NCBI GenBank assembly: GCA_947570615.1
Contig: CANOVJ010000046.1
Location: 1-34,690 of the forward strand
From: an uncultured Lachnospiraceae bacterium
GTDB taxonomy: Bacteria > Bacillota > Clostridia > Lachnospirales > Lachnospiraceae
Direction of reading: 5' to 3'
DNA: 34,690 nt
The first letter of the stretch is position 1, and each line of letters opens with the position of its first letter. The notes below the pieces were generated by a model, which saw nothing but the letters and a program-made list of their open reading frames with translations, made no database searches and was not told where the DNA came from. The position numbers and the translations under genes are program-made. This document shows, piece after piece, positions 16,244 through 23,999 of this stretch.

Positions 16244-16279
16244 TGCGGGTTGTTTTTCGGGGCGAAAACGCAACCCGCA
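16244..16279. promoter_or_regulatory. Long palindrome upstream of the XRE promoter
   Basis: Perfect outer arms TGCGGGTTG (16244-16252) and CAACCCGCA (16271-16279), and inner arms TTTTCG (16254-16259) and CGAAAA (16263-16268), around a GGG loop with a small asymmetric bulge. It lies between divergent genes. Neither side has a T run typical of a terminator, so a protein-binding site is as likely as an RNA hairpin. The rest of 16280-16417 carries no gene. Confidence 0.55.
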
Positions 16280-16417
16280 GTTGAGAGCTGCCCGGGAGCA
16301 TAATGATCCCGCGGGAAATGGCCCGCCGCCCATGTATAAAATCTCCTTTTTTCTCCATAATATGGGAAGAGACATTCATACAGCACCCTTATTATATGGA
16401 AGGAAAAGGAGATTATT

Positions 16418-17014
16418 ATGGCAGTGGATTTTCGAAACAGTGTCACGAAGGACAACCTGATGCGTTCCTTCGCGGGAGAAAGCCAGGCGAGGAACCGTTA
16501 CACCATCGCCGCGGCAAAAGCCAGGCAGCAGAATCTGCATGTGATCGAGGCGGTATTCACCTACACCGCCAATCAGGAGAGGGAGCATGCGGAGATTTTT
16601 TACAATCACTTAAAGGAGCTGGCGGGAGAGACCATCCATATCGACGGAGGATATCCGGTGGACAGCTCGGAGAATCTGGCAGAGCTTTTGCGTATGGCCC
16701 AGCACAATGAATATGAGGAGCACGACGACGTGTACAGATCGTTCGGCGAAAAGGCGAAGGAGGAGGGCTTCCATGCCATCGCAAACTCCTTTTTCCTGAT
16801 TGCGGAGATCGAGAAGGCCCACGGAGACCGGTTCGGAAGATTTGCGGAGCTGATGGAGGCGGATAAGCTTTTCAGGGCGGATGGAAAAATCAGATGGATC
16901 TGCTTAAACTGCGGTTATATCTATGAGGGCGAGGCCGCGCCCTCGAAATGTCCCGTCTGCACCCATGACCAGGGGTATTTTATCCGGCTGGAGCAGTCGC
17001 CCTTTGAGAGGTAG
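16418..17014 (+). CDS. rbr: Rubrerythrin
   Basis: Non-haem diiron peroxidase that reduces hydrogen peroxide in anaerobes. The 198-residue protein has a ferritin-like four-helix domain (about 1-150) with ligands in SFAGESQARNRY (Glu), QEREHAEIF (ExxH) and AEIEKAHGDRF (ExxxH type). The C-terminal rubredoxin-like domain has two CxxC pairs (CLNCGYIYEG and CPVCTHD). Domain order and length match classical rubrerythrin. AAGGAAAAGGAG precedes the ATG. It is a single gene, diverging from the XRE regulator across a 254-base region; control by peroxide-sensing regulators is likely, but no clear PerR box is seen. Confidence 0.96.
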   Translation: MAVDFRNSVTKDNLMRSFAGESQARNRYTIAAAKARQQNLHVIEAVFTYTANQEREHAEIFYNHLKELAGETIHIDGGYPVDSSENLAELLRMAQHNEYEEHDDVYRSFGEKAKEEGFHAIANSFFLIAEIEKAHGDRFGRFAELMEADKLFRADGKIRWICLNCGYIYEGEAAPSKCPVCTHDQGYFIRLEQSPFER

Positions 17015-17089
17015 AGGGAAAGATCATTGCTTTTGAGTCTGCGGCGGCACAGATAGTATAAAGAATTTATTAAGATGCCCCACCGGTAA

Positions 17090-17119
17090 TTGACAACGTC
17101 AGGCGCGCGCGAATATAAT
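17090..17119 (+). promoter_or_regulatory. Near-consensus sigma-A promoter of the VanZ-like gene
   Basis: Perfect -35 TTGACA (17090-17095), 18-base spacer, perfect -10 TATAAT (17114-17119). This rules out the TTG at 17090 as the translation start of the downstream frame. Confidence 0.85.
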
Positions 17120-17188
17120 GAAACTGTCACAATGGCGGTGGAAAACATGCGTCTGGCGTTGTTTTCCGGAAGGTATTACGGGGGCAAA

Positions 17189-17698
17189 ATGAAAAAAAGA
17201 AAGAGATGGCCGGCAGTGGTTTTGCTGTGGCTTATTTTTATATCCATGACAGCGGTGATTTTTTATCTTTCACTGCAGAGCGGAGAGGAGACCAAAGCGC
17301 TTGGCAGGAGCATGATTTTGCAGTTTTCCGGCGCGCAGGAGGCGGGCGGGGCCGTGAATCAGCAGGAGCTGGATTCCTTTACCTATCTTGTGAGACAGAG
17401 CGGAAGGGTGCTGGCGTTTCTGATGATCGGGATCGTTGGAACCATCACCATCCACGTGACCTGCGCGGGCTGTAACTGGCTGATCAGGACGGGGATCACG
17501 CTGCTGATCCTGACCACCATCGCCTGCTTTACGGAAAAGCTCAAGATCTACATCCCCAGCAGGCACTACAGCTATGAGGAAATGATGCTCAGCGTGGCCG
17601 CGGCGGCCGCCGGATTTGCGGCGGTGACGTTCATCACCCTTCTGGGAAAGGCGATGAAGGGAATCACCCGCCTGATCACCACCAGCCATACCCTATAG
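17189..17698 (+). CDS. VanZ-like integral membrane protein
   Basis: The 169-residue protein has four predicted membrane segments: about 8-27 (WPAVVLLWLIFISMTAVIFY), 73-93, 98-120 and 132-155. The pattern IFYLSLQSGEET after helix 1, a middle helix beginning QSGRVLAFLMIGIVG, then TEKLKIYIPSRHYSYEEMML before the last helix follows the VanZ/RDD-like layout (S-x-Q, then D/E-x-x-Q-x-x-x-P-x-R). The usual His of the second motif is replaced by Ala. The start at 17189 is preferred because it lies about 65 bases after the promoter with GGGGG upstream; ATG at 17132 and 17147 are alternatives. Its stop overlaps the convergent pyrI stop region by six bases. Function of most VanZ-like proteins is unknown. 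Confidence 0.75.
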   Translation: MKKRKRWPAVVLLWLIFISMTAVIFYLSLQSGEETKALGRSMILQFSGAQEAGGAVNQQELDSFTYLVRQSGRVLAFLMIGIVGTITIHVTCAGCNWLIRTGITLLILTTIACFTEKLKIYIPSRHYSYEEMMLSVAAAAAGFAAVTFITLLGKAMKGITRLITTSHTL

Positions 17699-18145
17699 GA
17701 GCGGGGACTGCTCCTGGAGAGAATCCGTACATTTCTCCTCACAATACTTGCAGCGGTAGATTTCCTTCTTCTCGTCTGCAAGTACGAAGATGTGGGGAAG
17801 TCCCTGCTCGATGGAGGTAATGCACCGGGGATTTTTACACCGGATAATATTTTTCAGCTCCTTCGGGAGCATTAATTCTTTTTTGGAGACAATCTCTCCG
17901 TCCCGGATCACATTGACTGTAATGTTATGGTCAATGAAGGCCAGCACATCCAGATTCATCATGTCCACATCGCATTCCACCTTCAGGATATCCTTTTTTC
18001 CCATCTTGTTACTGCGGGCGTTTTTGATGATGGCGACGGTACAGTCCAGCTTGTCAAGCTGCAGATGATGATAGATGGAAAGGCTTTTTCCGGCCCGGAT
18101 ATGGTCCAGCACAAACCCCTCCTCGATTTTTCCTACGTTAAGCAT
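17693..18145 (-). CDS. pyrI: Aspartate carbamoyltransferase regulatory subunit
   Basis: The 150-residue non-catalytic subunit binds nucleotides (CTP/ATP in known homologues) and a structural zinc, and holds catalytic trimers together. The N-terminal allosteric domain (LDHIRAGKSLSIYHHLQLDK) and C-terminal zinc domain are both present. The ligands are C-N-P-R-C (IIRCKNPRCIT) and C-K-Y-C (YRCKYCEEKC). AACGAGGTAATTTATG gives a good start. It follows pyrB by 101 bases on the same strand, the usual pyrBI order. Its stop codon overlaps the end of the convergent VanZ-like gene, and no terminator fits between them. A hairpin in the pyrB-pyrI gap may affect relative expression. Confidence 0.96.
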   Translation of the reverse strand: MLNVGKIEEGFVLDHIRAGKSLSIYHHLQLDKLDCTVAIIKNARSNKMGKKDILKVECDVDMMNLDVLAFIDHNITVNVIRDGEIVSKKELMLPKELKNIIRCKNPRCITSIEQGLPHIFVLADEKKEIYRCKYCEEKCTDSLQEQSPLL

Positions 18146-18180
18146 AAATTACCTCGTTTCTGCGCTGCTTCTGGTGTTTT

Positions 18181-18212
18181 CAGGTTTGCGTAAGGCAGCG
18201 CGCACAAACCTG
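18181..18212 (-). other. Hairpin between pyrB and pyrI
   Basis: Arms CAGGTTTG (18181-18188) and CAAACCTG (18205-18212), extendable by CG pairs. On the transcribed strand it is followed by AAAAC, not by a U run, so it is not a standard terminator. It could stabilise or separate the two cistrons. Confidence 0.4.
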
Positions 18213-18246
18213 AGCGTCTTACAGTTCCATATGCGACGCCGGTGGG

Positions 18247-19164
18247 TCAGTGGACGTGAATGTCCAGCAGGGTGAGGATCAGCGCCATTCTCACATAGAC
18301 GCCGTACTGCACCTGTCTGAAATAGGCCGCTCTGGGATCCTCGTCCACCTCGACGGCAATCTCGTTGACCCGGGGCAGGGGGTGAAGCACCAGCATATCC
18401 GGGCCTGCCAGCTCCATTTTGGCCCTGTCCAGAATATAAAAATCCTTCAGGCGCACATAATCCTCCTCGTTGAAGAAGCGCTCCTTCTGCACTCTTGTCA
18501 TGTAGAGCATGTCCAGCCGGTGCATGATGGACTCCAGCCGGATCACCTCCTCGTAGGGGATATTTTTTTCGTTCAGCATTTCCGTCACATAGTCGGGAAC
18601 CATCAGCTCTCTGGGGGAGATGAAGATAAAACGGATCCCTTCATAGCGGGAGAGAGCGTTGATCAGAGAGTGGACGGTGCGGCCGAATTTGAGATCCCCG
18701 CACAGGCCGATGGTAAAATGGTCAAGACGGCCCTTCAGGGAGCGGATGGTGAGAAGGTCGGTGAGAGTCTGGGTGGGATGCTGGTGCCCGCCGTCCCCGG
18801 CGTTGATCACGGGAATGGAGGAGCGTTCCGCCGCCACCTTCGGGGCCCCCTCCTTAGGATGGCGCATGGCGCAGATATCCGCGAAGCAGGAGATCACCCG
18901 GATGGTGTCCGACACGCTCTCCCCCTTGGAAGCGGAGGAGGAGGCGGCGTCGGAAAAACCGATCACACTTCCGCCCAGATTGAGCATGGCGGCCTCGAAG
19001 CTTAAGCGTGTGCGTGTGCTGGGCTCGTAAAAGCAGGTGGCAAGCTTTTTGCCTGCGCAGGCATGCGCATATTTTCCCCGGTGGGCTTCAATATCGCCTG
19101 CCAGATCGAACAGTCTCTCCAGCTCCTCCACGGAAAAGTCCAGCGGGCTCATAAGATGTCTCAT
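18247..19164 (-). CDS. pyrB: Aspartate carbamoyltransferase catalytic subunit
   Basis: Catalyses carbamoyl phosphate plus aspartate to carbamoyl aspartate, the first committed step of pyrimidine synthesis. The 305-residue protein has the carbamoyl-phosphate loop [13 protein letters not shown] (S49-R53), a second loop with [23 protein letters not shown] in the carbamoyl-phosphate domain, [11 protein letters not shown], and [10 protein letters not shown] near the C-terminus (aspartate domain). Length and motifs match E. coli PyrB. GGAGGTTGTTTTATG marks the start. It is co-oriented with pyrI downstream. The 125-base upstream region holds two consecutive hairpins, the second a full terminator, and no convincing promoter after it, so attenuation is possible. 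Confidence 0.97.
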   Translation of the reverse strand: MRHLMSPLDFSVEELERLFDLAGDIEAHRGKYAHACAGKKLATCFYEPSTRTRLSFEAAMLNLGGSVIGFSDAASSSASKGESVSDTIRVISCFADICAMRHPKEGAPKVAAERSSIPVINAGDGGHQHPTQTLTDLLTIRSLKGRLDHFTIGLCGDLKFGRTVHSLINALSRYEGIRFIFISPRELMVPDYVTEMLNEKNIPYEEVIRLESIMHRLDMLYMTRVQKERFFNEEDYVRLKDFYILDRAKMELAGPDMLVLHPLPRVNEIAVEVDEDPRAAYFRQVQYGVYVRMALILTLLDIHVH

Positions 19165-19209
19165 AAAACAACCTCCATAATCTGAAAACAGGAACAGTTT
19201 GATTTCCGT

Positions 19210-19241
19210 AAAAAATCGAAGAGGGGCTCTCTTCGATTTTT
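19210..19241. terminator. Strong terminator/attenuator before pyrB
   Basis: Perfect 13-bp stem AAAAATCGAAGAG (19211-19223) / CTCTTCGATTTTT (19229-19241) with a 5-base loop. On the minus strand it ends in TTTTTT about 45 bases before the pyrB start. It can end the nitroreductase transcript or attenuate pyrBI. The stem also works in the plus direction. Confidence 0.85.
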
Positions 19242-19253
19242 ATTTTAACATAA

Positions 19254-19278
19254 GGATGTCTGGCACAGCCTGACATCC
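19254..19278 (-). other. Upstream hairpin in the nitroreductase-pyrB gap
   Basis: GGATGTC-A-GGC / GCC-A-GACATCC stem with a 3-base loop, 13 bases after the nitroreductase stop and 12 bases before the terminator hairpin. The minus strand continues TTATGTTAAAATA, a poor U tract. It may be a second weak terminator or part of a pyrB leader structure. Confidence 0.55.
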
Positions 19279-19290
19279 GTTGTCGTTAGA

Positions 19291-19833
19291 TTAACTCTGG
19301 AAAGTCAGCAGATCCTCCACCGGCTTTCTCCTGGGCGCCGCGGGGGCCTCGTCGGGATATCCCACAGGGATCAGCGCGGCCAGCTCTCTTCCCTGCGGGA
19401 GATTCAGCAGGGCTGCCGCCTTCTCATCGTCGAAAATTCCCATGATCACGCTGCCGATCCCCTTATCCCATGCGGCCAGGCAAAAGGTCTGGGTGGCGAT
19501 TCCCGCATCGTAGGACTGCCAGAAGCTGCCTTTGGCGGTGGAAAAGGAGCCGTCCCGCTCAAAACCGCTTCTTCCGGTGAGGAAGGTAACGGCGATCAGC
19601 ATGGGTGCCTGTGCGATGATCTCCCCGTTTTTGGGCCAGGCCGAGGTACATTCTGCGGCAATTTTGTCCTTGAGCTCCCCCTCCACGGCAATATAACGGG
19701 CGATCTGGGTATGCTTCCAGCTCGGGGCATAGGACGCCGTCTCGATAATCTCGCGCAGCAGGGCGTGATCAACGGGATCAGCCTTGAATCTGCGGATACT
19801 TCTGCGTTCTCTGATACAGTCTTTTGCGGTCAT
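19291..19833 (-). CDS. Nitroreductase-family flavoprotein
   Basis: FMN-dependent NAD(P)H oxidoreductase family, natural substrate unknown. The 180-residue protein has the N-terminal FMN-phosphate motif CIRERRSIRRFKADPV, the ASYAPSWKHTQ segment typical of the SAPSxxN region (Lys-His replaces the usual Asn area), the dimer helix YDAGIATQTFCLAAWDKGIG, and a C-terminal VGYPDEAPAAPRRKPVEDLL. The start at 19833 is set by AAGAAGGAGGATTCTT; a longer frame to 19959 would overlap the promoter. Its promoter is separate, and it diverges from the diguanylate cyclase gene. Two hairpins separate it from pyrB. Confidence 0.92.
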   Translation of the reverse strand: MTAKDCIRERRSIRRFKADPVDHALLREIIETASYAPSWKHTQIARYIAVEGELKDKIAAECTSAWPKNGEIIAQAPMLIAVTFLTGRSGFERDGSFSTAKGSFWQSYDAGIATQTFCLAAWDKGIGSVIMGIFDDEKAAALLNLPQGRELAALIPVGYPDEAPAAPRRKPVEDLLTFQS

Positions 19834-19875
19834 AAGAATCCTCCTTCTTATCCTGATTATCGAACCTGTTATCTT

Positions 19876-19904
19876 ATCATAGCATATCGGAGGTGTTCTT
19901 TCAA
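19876..19904 (-). promoter_or_regulatory. Promoter of the nitroreductase gene
   Basis: Minus strand: -35 TTGAAA (19904-19899), 17-base spacer, -10 TATGAT (19881-19876), about 43 bases before the start codon. Confidence 0.65.
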
Positions 19905-19952
19905 TCGGACAAAGATAAAATTTCCGGCGGATGAAAAGAAAAACATAAGGCG

Positions 19953-19981
19953 TGGACAATCAGATGGTTTTAGAATATAAT
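19953..19981 (+). promoter_or_regulatory. Promoter of the diguanylate cyclase gene
   Basis: -35 TGGACA (19953-19958), 17-base spacer, perfect -10 TATAAT (19976-19981). A leader of about 90 bases follows, which supports the internal ATG at 20078 as the real start. Confidence 0.75.
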
Positions 19982-20077
19982 AGACGCAGACAGGAAAACA
20001 TCGCAGACAGAGCCCCGGCGCAGAGAGGCTCTGATCGGGACAAAGGATCCATTCTGTGCAAAAAGGACGGGGCGAAT

Positions 20078-21013
20078 ATGGATAAGATACTGGTCATAGA
20101 CGACAGCCTGCTGCAGGCGGAAGCGGTAAGGTCTCTTTTGAAGGACGACTATGAGGTGACGGTGTGCGGAACAGCGGAGAAAGGCCTTGAAAAGGCGAGA
20201 AGCGGGGAGTATTCGCTGATCCTGCTGGATGTGATCATGCCGCATATGAGCGGCTTTACCCTGCTTAAGGAATTGCAGGCGGATGCGTCCACCAAATTTA
20301 TTCCGGTGATCCTGATCACCAGTCTGACGGATATCATGCACGAGCAGGAGGGGCTTGTCCTGGGGGCGGTGGATTATATCACCAAGCCGTTCGAACCCCT
20401 GATTGTGAAGGCAAGGGTAAATACCCATATCAGGCTGTTCCGCTATCGTATGCAGTTTATGAAGGACGCCATGATCGACGAGCTGACAGGAGTGGCCAAC
20501 AGAAGAAGCTATGAGACCAACAGCATCGTCAGATGGCGGGAGGCCATCCGGCTTCGGCTCCCCTTCACGGTCTGCATGTTTGACATCGACAAATTCAAAA
20601 AATACAACGATACCTACGGCCATCCCGCCGGGGATCATGTGATCGCTTCCGTGGCCAGGACGGTGTCCGAAAGTCTTCGCAGAACCACGGATTTCTTTGC
20701 CCGCTACGGGGGCGAGGAGTTCGTCGCAATCTTTCTCGGGGAGAGGGACGACCCGGCCTTCCACTTTATGCAGAAGATCCGCGCCGCGGTGGAGGCGCTT
20801 CATATCCCGCACTGCGCCGGAATCTCAAAATGGGTCACGGTCAGCATCGGCGGCGTCACGGTCAACCCCAGGGAGGGCGATTCCTACAGTGAGATCCTGA
20901 AAAAGGCGGACGAAATGCTTTACACAGCCAAGGAGCAGGGCAGAAACACAGTGGTGTGGCTGAGCGAAAAAGGGCAGAAGTGGCAGGAAAAGCAGGTCGG
21001 CAAAAAGCCGTGA
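20078..21013 (+). CDS. Response-regulator diguanylate cyclase (REC-GGDEF)
   Basis: Makes cyclic di-GMP from two GTP. The 311-residue protein has a receiver (1-118; acidic pair VIDDS, phospho-acceptor D51 in LLDVIMP, ITSLTD, ITKPFEP). A GGDEF domain follows (about 133-305) with MFDIDKFKKYNDTYGH, active site GGEEF (211-215) and a product-inhibition I-site RTTD (202-205) five residues upstream. All key residues are kept, so activity with feedback inhibition is expected. This is a PleD/WspR-like one-receiver layout. No histidine kinase is adjacent, so its input is unknown. The PH-domain gene begins 51 bases downstream on the same strand and is probably co-transcribed. Confidence 0.95.
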   Translation: MDKILVIDDSLLQAEAVRSLLKDDYEVTVCGTAEKGLEKARSGEYSLILLDVIMPHMSGFTLLKELQADASTKFIPVILITSLTDIMHEQEGLVLGAVDYITKPFEPLIVKARVNTHIRLFRYRMQFMKDAMIDELTGVANRRSYETNSIVRWREAIRLRLPFTVCMFDIDKFKKYNDTYGHPAGDHVIASVARTVSESLRRTTDFFARYGGEEFVAIFLGERDDPAFHFMQKIRAAVEALHIPHCAGISKWVTVSIGGVTVNPREGDSYSEILKKADEMLYTAKEQGRNTVVWLSEKGQKWQEKQVGKKP

Positions 21014-21064
21014 CAGTGTCCGGCGGGCGGACAGGCGCGCAGGAACAGGAGAAGGAGGAGCGAC

Positions 21065-21436
21065 ATGGCGATGGAATTTACGGAGAGAAAAAGATGGCTG
21101 TTTCTGGGACTGCCATTTACCTTTACCACCTATCATGTGAAGGAGAATCTGATTACCATAGAGAGCGGGCTGTTAAGGAAGACAGAAAACGACTGTTATA
21201 TGTACAAGGTGCAGGATGTGGAGCTGGTGACCTCTCTCATGGAGCGGATAATGGGGCTTGGGAGCGTGGTGTGCTATACCGGGGATGTGACCCATCCCAG
21301 GCTGGAGCTGACCCATATCCGGAATGCGAAGGCCATAAAGGACTACATTCTCGAGGCCTCCGAGCAGGCGAGAATGAAGCGGCGCACCTTAAACACGCTG
21401 GATATCGGCGCACAGGCGGACGATCCGGAGGAATAA
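21065..21436 (+). CDS. Bacterial PH-domain protein (bPH2/DUF304-like)
   Basis: The 123-residue protein shows the small beta-sheet pattern of bacterial PH domains: a region with FTTYHVKENLITIESGLLRK, then NDCYMYKVQDVELVTSLMER, then VVCYTGDVTHPRLELTHIRN and a final helix AKAIKDYILEASEQARMKRR. It has no clear membrane helix, unlike many relatives. GAGAAGGAGGAGCGAC is an excellent ribosome site. It is downstream of the diguanylate cyclase and ends at a strong hairpin. Role unknown; the family is often linked to membrane proteins. Confidence 0.85.
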   Translation: MAMEFTERKRWLFLGLPFTFTTYHVKENLITIESGLLRKTENDCYMYKVQDVELVTSLMERIMGLGSVVCYTGDVTHPRLELTHIRNAKAIKDYILEASEQARMKRRTLNTLDIGAQADDPEE

Positions 21437-21450
21437 GAAAACAGGTTCAG

Positions 21451-21482
21451 AAAGAGTTGATCCATGGCGGGATCAGCTCTTT
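21451..21482. terminator. Hairpin terminator between convergent genes
   Basis: Stem AAAGAGtTGATCC / GGATCAgCTCTTT with a 6-base loop. T richness on the plus side is modest (TTTGCTTTG), and CTCTTTC lies on the minus side. The stem overlaps the 3' end of the convergent membrane-protein gene. Confidence 0.65.
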
Positions 21483-21928
21483 GCTTTGTGGGGGAACGAC
21501 TGGCATACCGCTCTGTCCGGACCGGAGATTTTTTCTCCGGGGGAAAGGAGCCGTTCAAAGAGAAGGCCCGCCAGGAACCAGTTGGGGAAGTAGTCAAGGC
21601 GCACCACCCTGCGGATGTTCCAGCGTGAGCGCTCGTAGTTCCAGGGACAGAGACTGCGTCTGGACAAAAGGCTTCCGGCGGCGAATTCTCCGGTAAAGAT
21701 ACAGAGCGCATAGATGGTTCCCCGCCAGAAGGCGGGAACCTTTCGCAGCACATGGAACAGAGGCGTGAGCAGACACACGCTGCCGTAGATGGGGAACATC
21801 CACAGAGAGGTAGTGCCGTGAAGCCGCATGTCCCGCCGCCGCAGGCTTCCCAGGGCGGTGAAGAAGATTTCCAGGCACCATCCAAGGAGCCCGCATTCAA
21901 AGAAGGATTTCGCAAATTTTTTCATCAT
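21473..21928 (-). CDS. CmpB/PF06541-like membrane protein (putative ABC-transporter type IV family)
   Basis: The 151-residue protein carries hallmarks of the family: FFECGLLGWCLEIFFTALGS near the start, HGTTSLWMFPIYGSVCLLTP, a third helix FWRGTIYALCIFTGEFAAGS, then LCPWNYERSRWNIRRVVRLD and YFPNWFLAGLLFERL. Three to four membrane helices are predicted. Members are often annotated as putative ABC transporter permease, but no transport function is proven and no ATPase is adjacent. The start (tandem ATG codons) has no strong ribosome site. It lies between the PH-domain gene and the folate operon, oriented opposite to both. Confidence 0.82.
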   Translation of the reverse strand: MMKKFAKSFFECGLLGWCLEIFFTALGSLRRRDMRLHGTTSLWMFPIYGSVCLLTPLFHVLRKVPAFWRGTIYALCIFTGEFAAGSLLSRRSLCPWNYERSRWNIRRVVRLDYFPNWFLAGLLFERLLSPGEKISGPDRAVCQSFPHKAKS

Positions 21929-22055
21929 ATCAGGAGTATGAGGAAAAACATCTGTTTTTATTCAAAGAAAGCATGGATGATGAGGGATGGCCTGTGTGAA
22001 TGCGCGCTTCTGAGAGGTGCGTCCCCGGGGCGCGCCCACAGGGAGGGAGGAGCTG

Positions 22056-23435
22056 ATGGAAAAAATGATGACCCTGAAACAGACAATGGACTATGTGGAG
22101 GAGCTGGGGAAATATGGCGTTGTGCCGGGACTTGAAAATATGGAGAACCTGGCGCGGAAGCTGGGAAATCCCCAGGACGGGCTGTCCTTTGTCCATATTG
22201 CGGGGACCAACGGAAAGGGCTCGGTGAGCGCCTTCATCTCAGAGATACTGCAGCAGGCGGGATACCGGACAGGAAGGTATATATCGCCCGTTATTTTTGA
22301 TTACAGAGAGAGAATCCAGGTAAATAAGAGACCCATCAGTCAGAAGGAGCTCTGCCGGAAGATGAGCGTCATGCGGCGGATCTGTGAGGAGCTGACAGCG
22401 GAGGGAAAGCCTCATCCCACAGCTTTTGAGGTGGAGACGGCCATGGCGCTGTGGCATTTTAAGGAGCAGGGATGCGGGATCGTCGTGCTGGAGACCGGTA
22501 TGGGAGGGCTTCTGGACGCCACGAATATTGTAAGCACCACGAAGGTTGCCGTGTTTACCTCCATCAGCCCGGATCACATGGCCGTGCTTGGAGGGACCGT
22601 CCGGAAGATTGCGGAGCAGAAGGCGGGGATCATGAAGCCCGGAGCCGCCGCGGTCGCCTTTAAGGGGGATGAGGACGCGGTGGAGGTGTTGAAAGAACAT
22701 GCGTTATCATTGGGCGTTCCTCTGACGCTGGTGGACGCGGCGGATGCGCGCAGGGTCAGGCGCGGGCTTGACAGGCAGAGCTTTTCCTATGGAGGGTATG
22801 AGGATCTGACCATCACCCTTGCGGGGAATTACCAGATTGAAAATGCCATGGTGGCCCTGGCGGCGGTGAGGGCGCTTTCAGAAAAGGGGTTCCCGGTTCC
22901 GGAGAAGGCGGTTTATGAGGGGCTGTCAAAGGCTTCCTGGCCGGCACGCTTTCAGATTCTTTCCCGGAAGCCTTATTTTATTGTGGACGGGGCCCACAAC
23001 AGGGATGCGGCCAGACGGCTGTCGGAGTCCCTGGAGTTTTATTTTACAAACCGCAGGATCCTGTATATAATAGGAATGCTGCGGGATAAGGAGCAGGATA
23101 AGGTGCTGGCTCTCACCTGCCCTCTGGCGGAGCAGGTGTTTACCGTTTCCACCAGAGGGAGCCGTGGGTGCTCTGCCTGGGATCTGGCATGCAGGGCCGG
23201 GCAGTACCATCCGAACGTCACGGCGCTGGACAGTCTGGAGGAAGCGGTGGAGCTTTCTTATCTTCTGGCGGATAAGGATACGGTCATCGTTGCCTTTGGC
23301 TCCCTTTCCTGGCTGGGAGAGCTGATCGGAATACAGGAGCGTTTTCTGTCGCAGCGGGAGCGCCCCGGAAGGGAAGCGGGCCGGGGCAGGAACCATATGA
23401 GGAGTGATTTGCATGGTAAACAGAAAAAAGATTGA
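22056..23435 (+). CDS. folC: Folylpolyglutamate/dihydrofolate synthase
   Basis: ATP-dependent ligase that adds glutamate to dihydropteroate and folates. The 459-residue protein has the P-loop [14 protein letters not shown] (G50-S56), the omega-loop region [50 protein letters not shown] with KAGIMK, and DGAHN in the C-terminal domain. GGGAGGAG lies 5 bases before the ATG; the frame starts upstream without a better site. It is the first gene of a folate operon (folC-folE-folP-folBK); its 3' end overlaps folE by 23 bases. Position before folE and folP supports the dual synthase role. Confidence 0.95.
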   Translation: MEKMMTLKQTMDYVEELGKYGVVPGLENMENLARKLGNPQDGLSFVHIAGTNGKGSVSAFISEILQQAGYRTGRYISPVIFDYRERIQVNKRPISQKELCRKMSVMRRICEELTAEGKPHPTAFEVETAMALWHFKEQGCGIVVLETGMGGLLDATNIVSTTKVAVFTSISPDHMAVLGGTVRKIAEQKAGIMKPGAAAVAFKGDEDAVEVLKEHALSLGVPLTLVDAADARRVRRGLDRQSFSYGGYEDLTITLAGNYQIENAMVALAAVRALSEKGFPVPEKAVYEGLSKASWPARFQILSRKPYFIVDGAHNRDAARRLSESLEFYFTNRRILYIIGMLRDKEQDKVLALTCPLAEQVFTVSTRGSRGCSAWDLACRAGQYHPNVTALDSLEEAVELSYLLADKDTVIVAFGSLSWLGELIGIQERFLSQRERPGREAGRGRNHMRSDLHGKQKKD

Positions 23436-23967
23436 GGAAGCGGTCAGGCTTCTGCTGGAGGCCATCGGTGAGGAGCCGGAAAGGGATGGGCTTAAGGAAA
23501 CCCCTGAGAGAGTGGCCAGGATGTACGGGGAGATCCTTGGGGGGATGGACGCCTCGGCGGCGCAGCACCTTGAAAAGACCTTCCAGGCGGCGGACAATGA
23601 GATGGTGATCGAGAAGGATATCACCTTTTATTCCATGTGCGAGCATCACCTGATGCCTTTTTACGGGAAGGTGCATATCGCCTATATCCCCAATGGAAAG
23701 GTGGTCGGGATCAGCAAGCTGGCCCGGACGGTGGAGGTGTTTGCCGCAAGGCTCCAGATCCAGGAGAGGATGACGGCGCAGATCGCGGACGCCATCATGG
23801 AGAGCTTAAAGCCCGCCGGGGTGATCGTGATGGCCCGGGCGGAGCATATGTGCATGACCATGCGCGGCGTGAAAAAGCCCGGGAGCCAGACGATGACGCT
23901 GGCCTCCAGAGGAGCCTTCGCGCAGGATGAAGGGTTGAAAAACCGTTTTTTGCAGATGATACAATGA
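23413..23967 (+). CDS. folE: GTP cyclohydrolase I
   Basis: Converts GTP to 7,8-dihydroneopterin triphosphate, the entry to folate synthesis. The 184-residue protein shows [20 protein letters not shown] (zinc-binding Cys and catalytic His residues), [14 protein letters not shown], and [18 protein letters not shown] (second zinc Cys). These match the type IA family. ATG at 23413 with GAGGAG nine bases upstream is preferred to the GTG at 23404. It overlaps the end of folC and lies 32 bases before folP. Confidence 0.96.
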   Translation: MVNRKKIEEAVRLLLEAIGEEPERDGLKETPERVARMYGEILGGMDASAAQHLEKTFQAADNEMVIEKDITFYSMCEHHLMPFYGKVHIAYIPNGKVVGISKLARTVEVFAARLQIQERMTAQIADAIMESLKPAGVIVMARAEHMCMTMRGVKKPGSQTMTLASRGAFAQDEGLKNRFLQMIQ

Positions 23968-23999
23968 AAATGAGGCACAGACTAAGAAGGAGAGACTGA

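Noticed and set aside
17090-17188. Upstream extension of the VanZ-like protein from the TTG at 17090
   Set aside because: That TTG is the first base triplet of a perfect -35 box, with TATAAT 18 bases later; translation cannot start upstream of the transcript.
18250-19005. 251-codon plus-strand frame opposite pyrB
   Set aside because: The pyrB motifs on the minus strand are unambiguous; this frame is a compositional shadow without a ribosome site.
21752-22135. 127-codon plus-strand frame before folC
   Set aside because: It is antisense to the CmpB-like gene and then overlaps the start of folC out of frame; no motif or ribosome site supports it.
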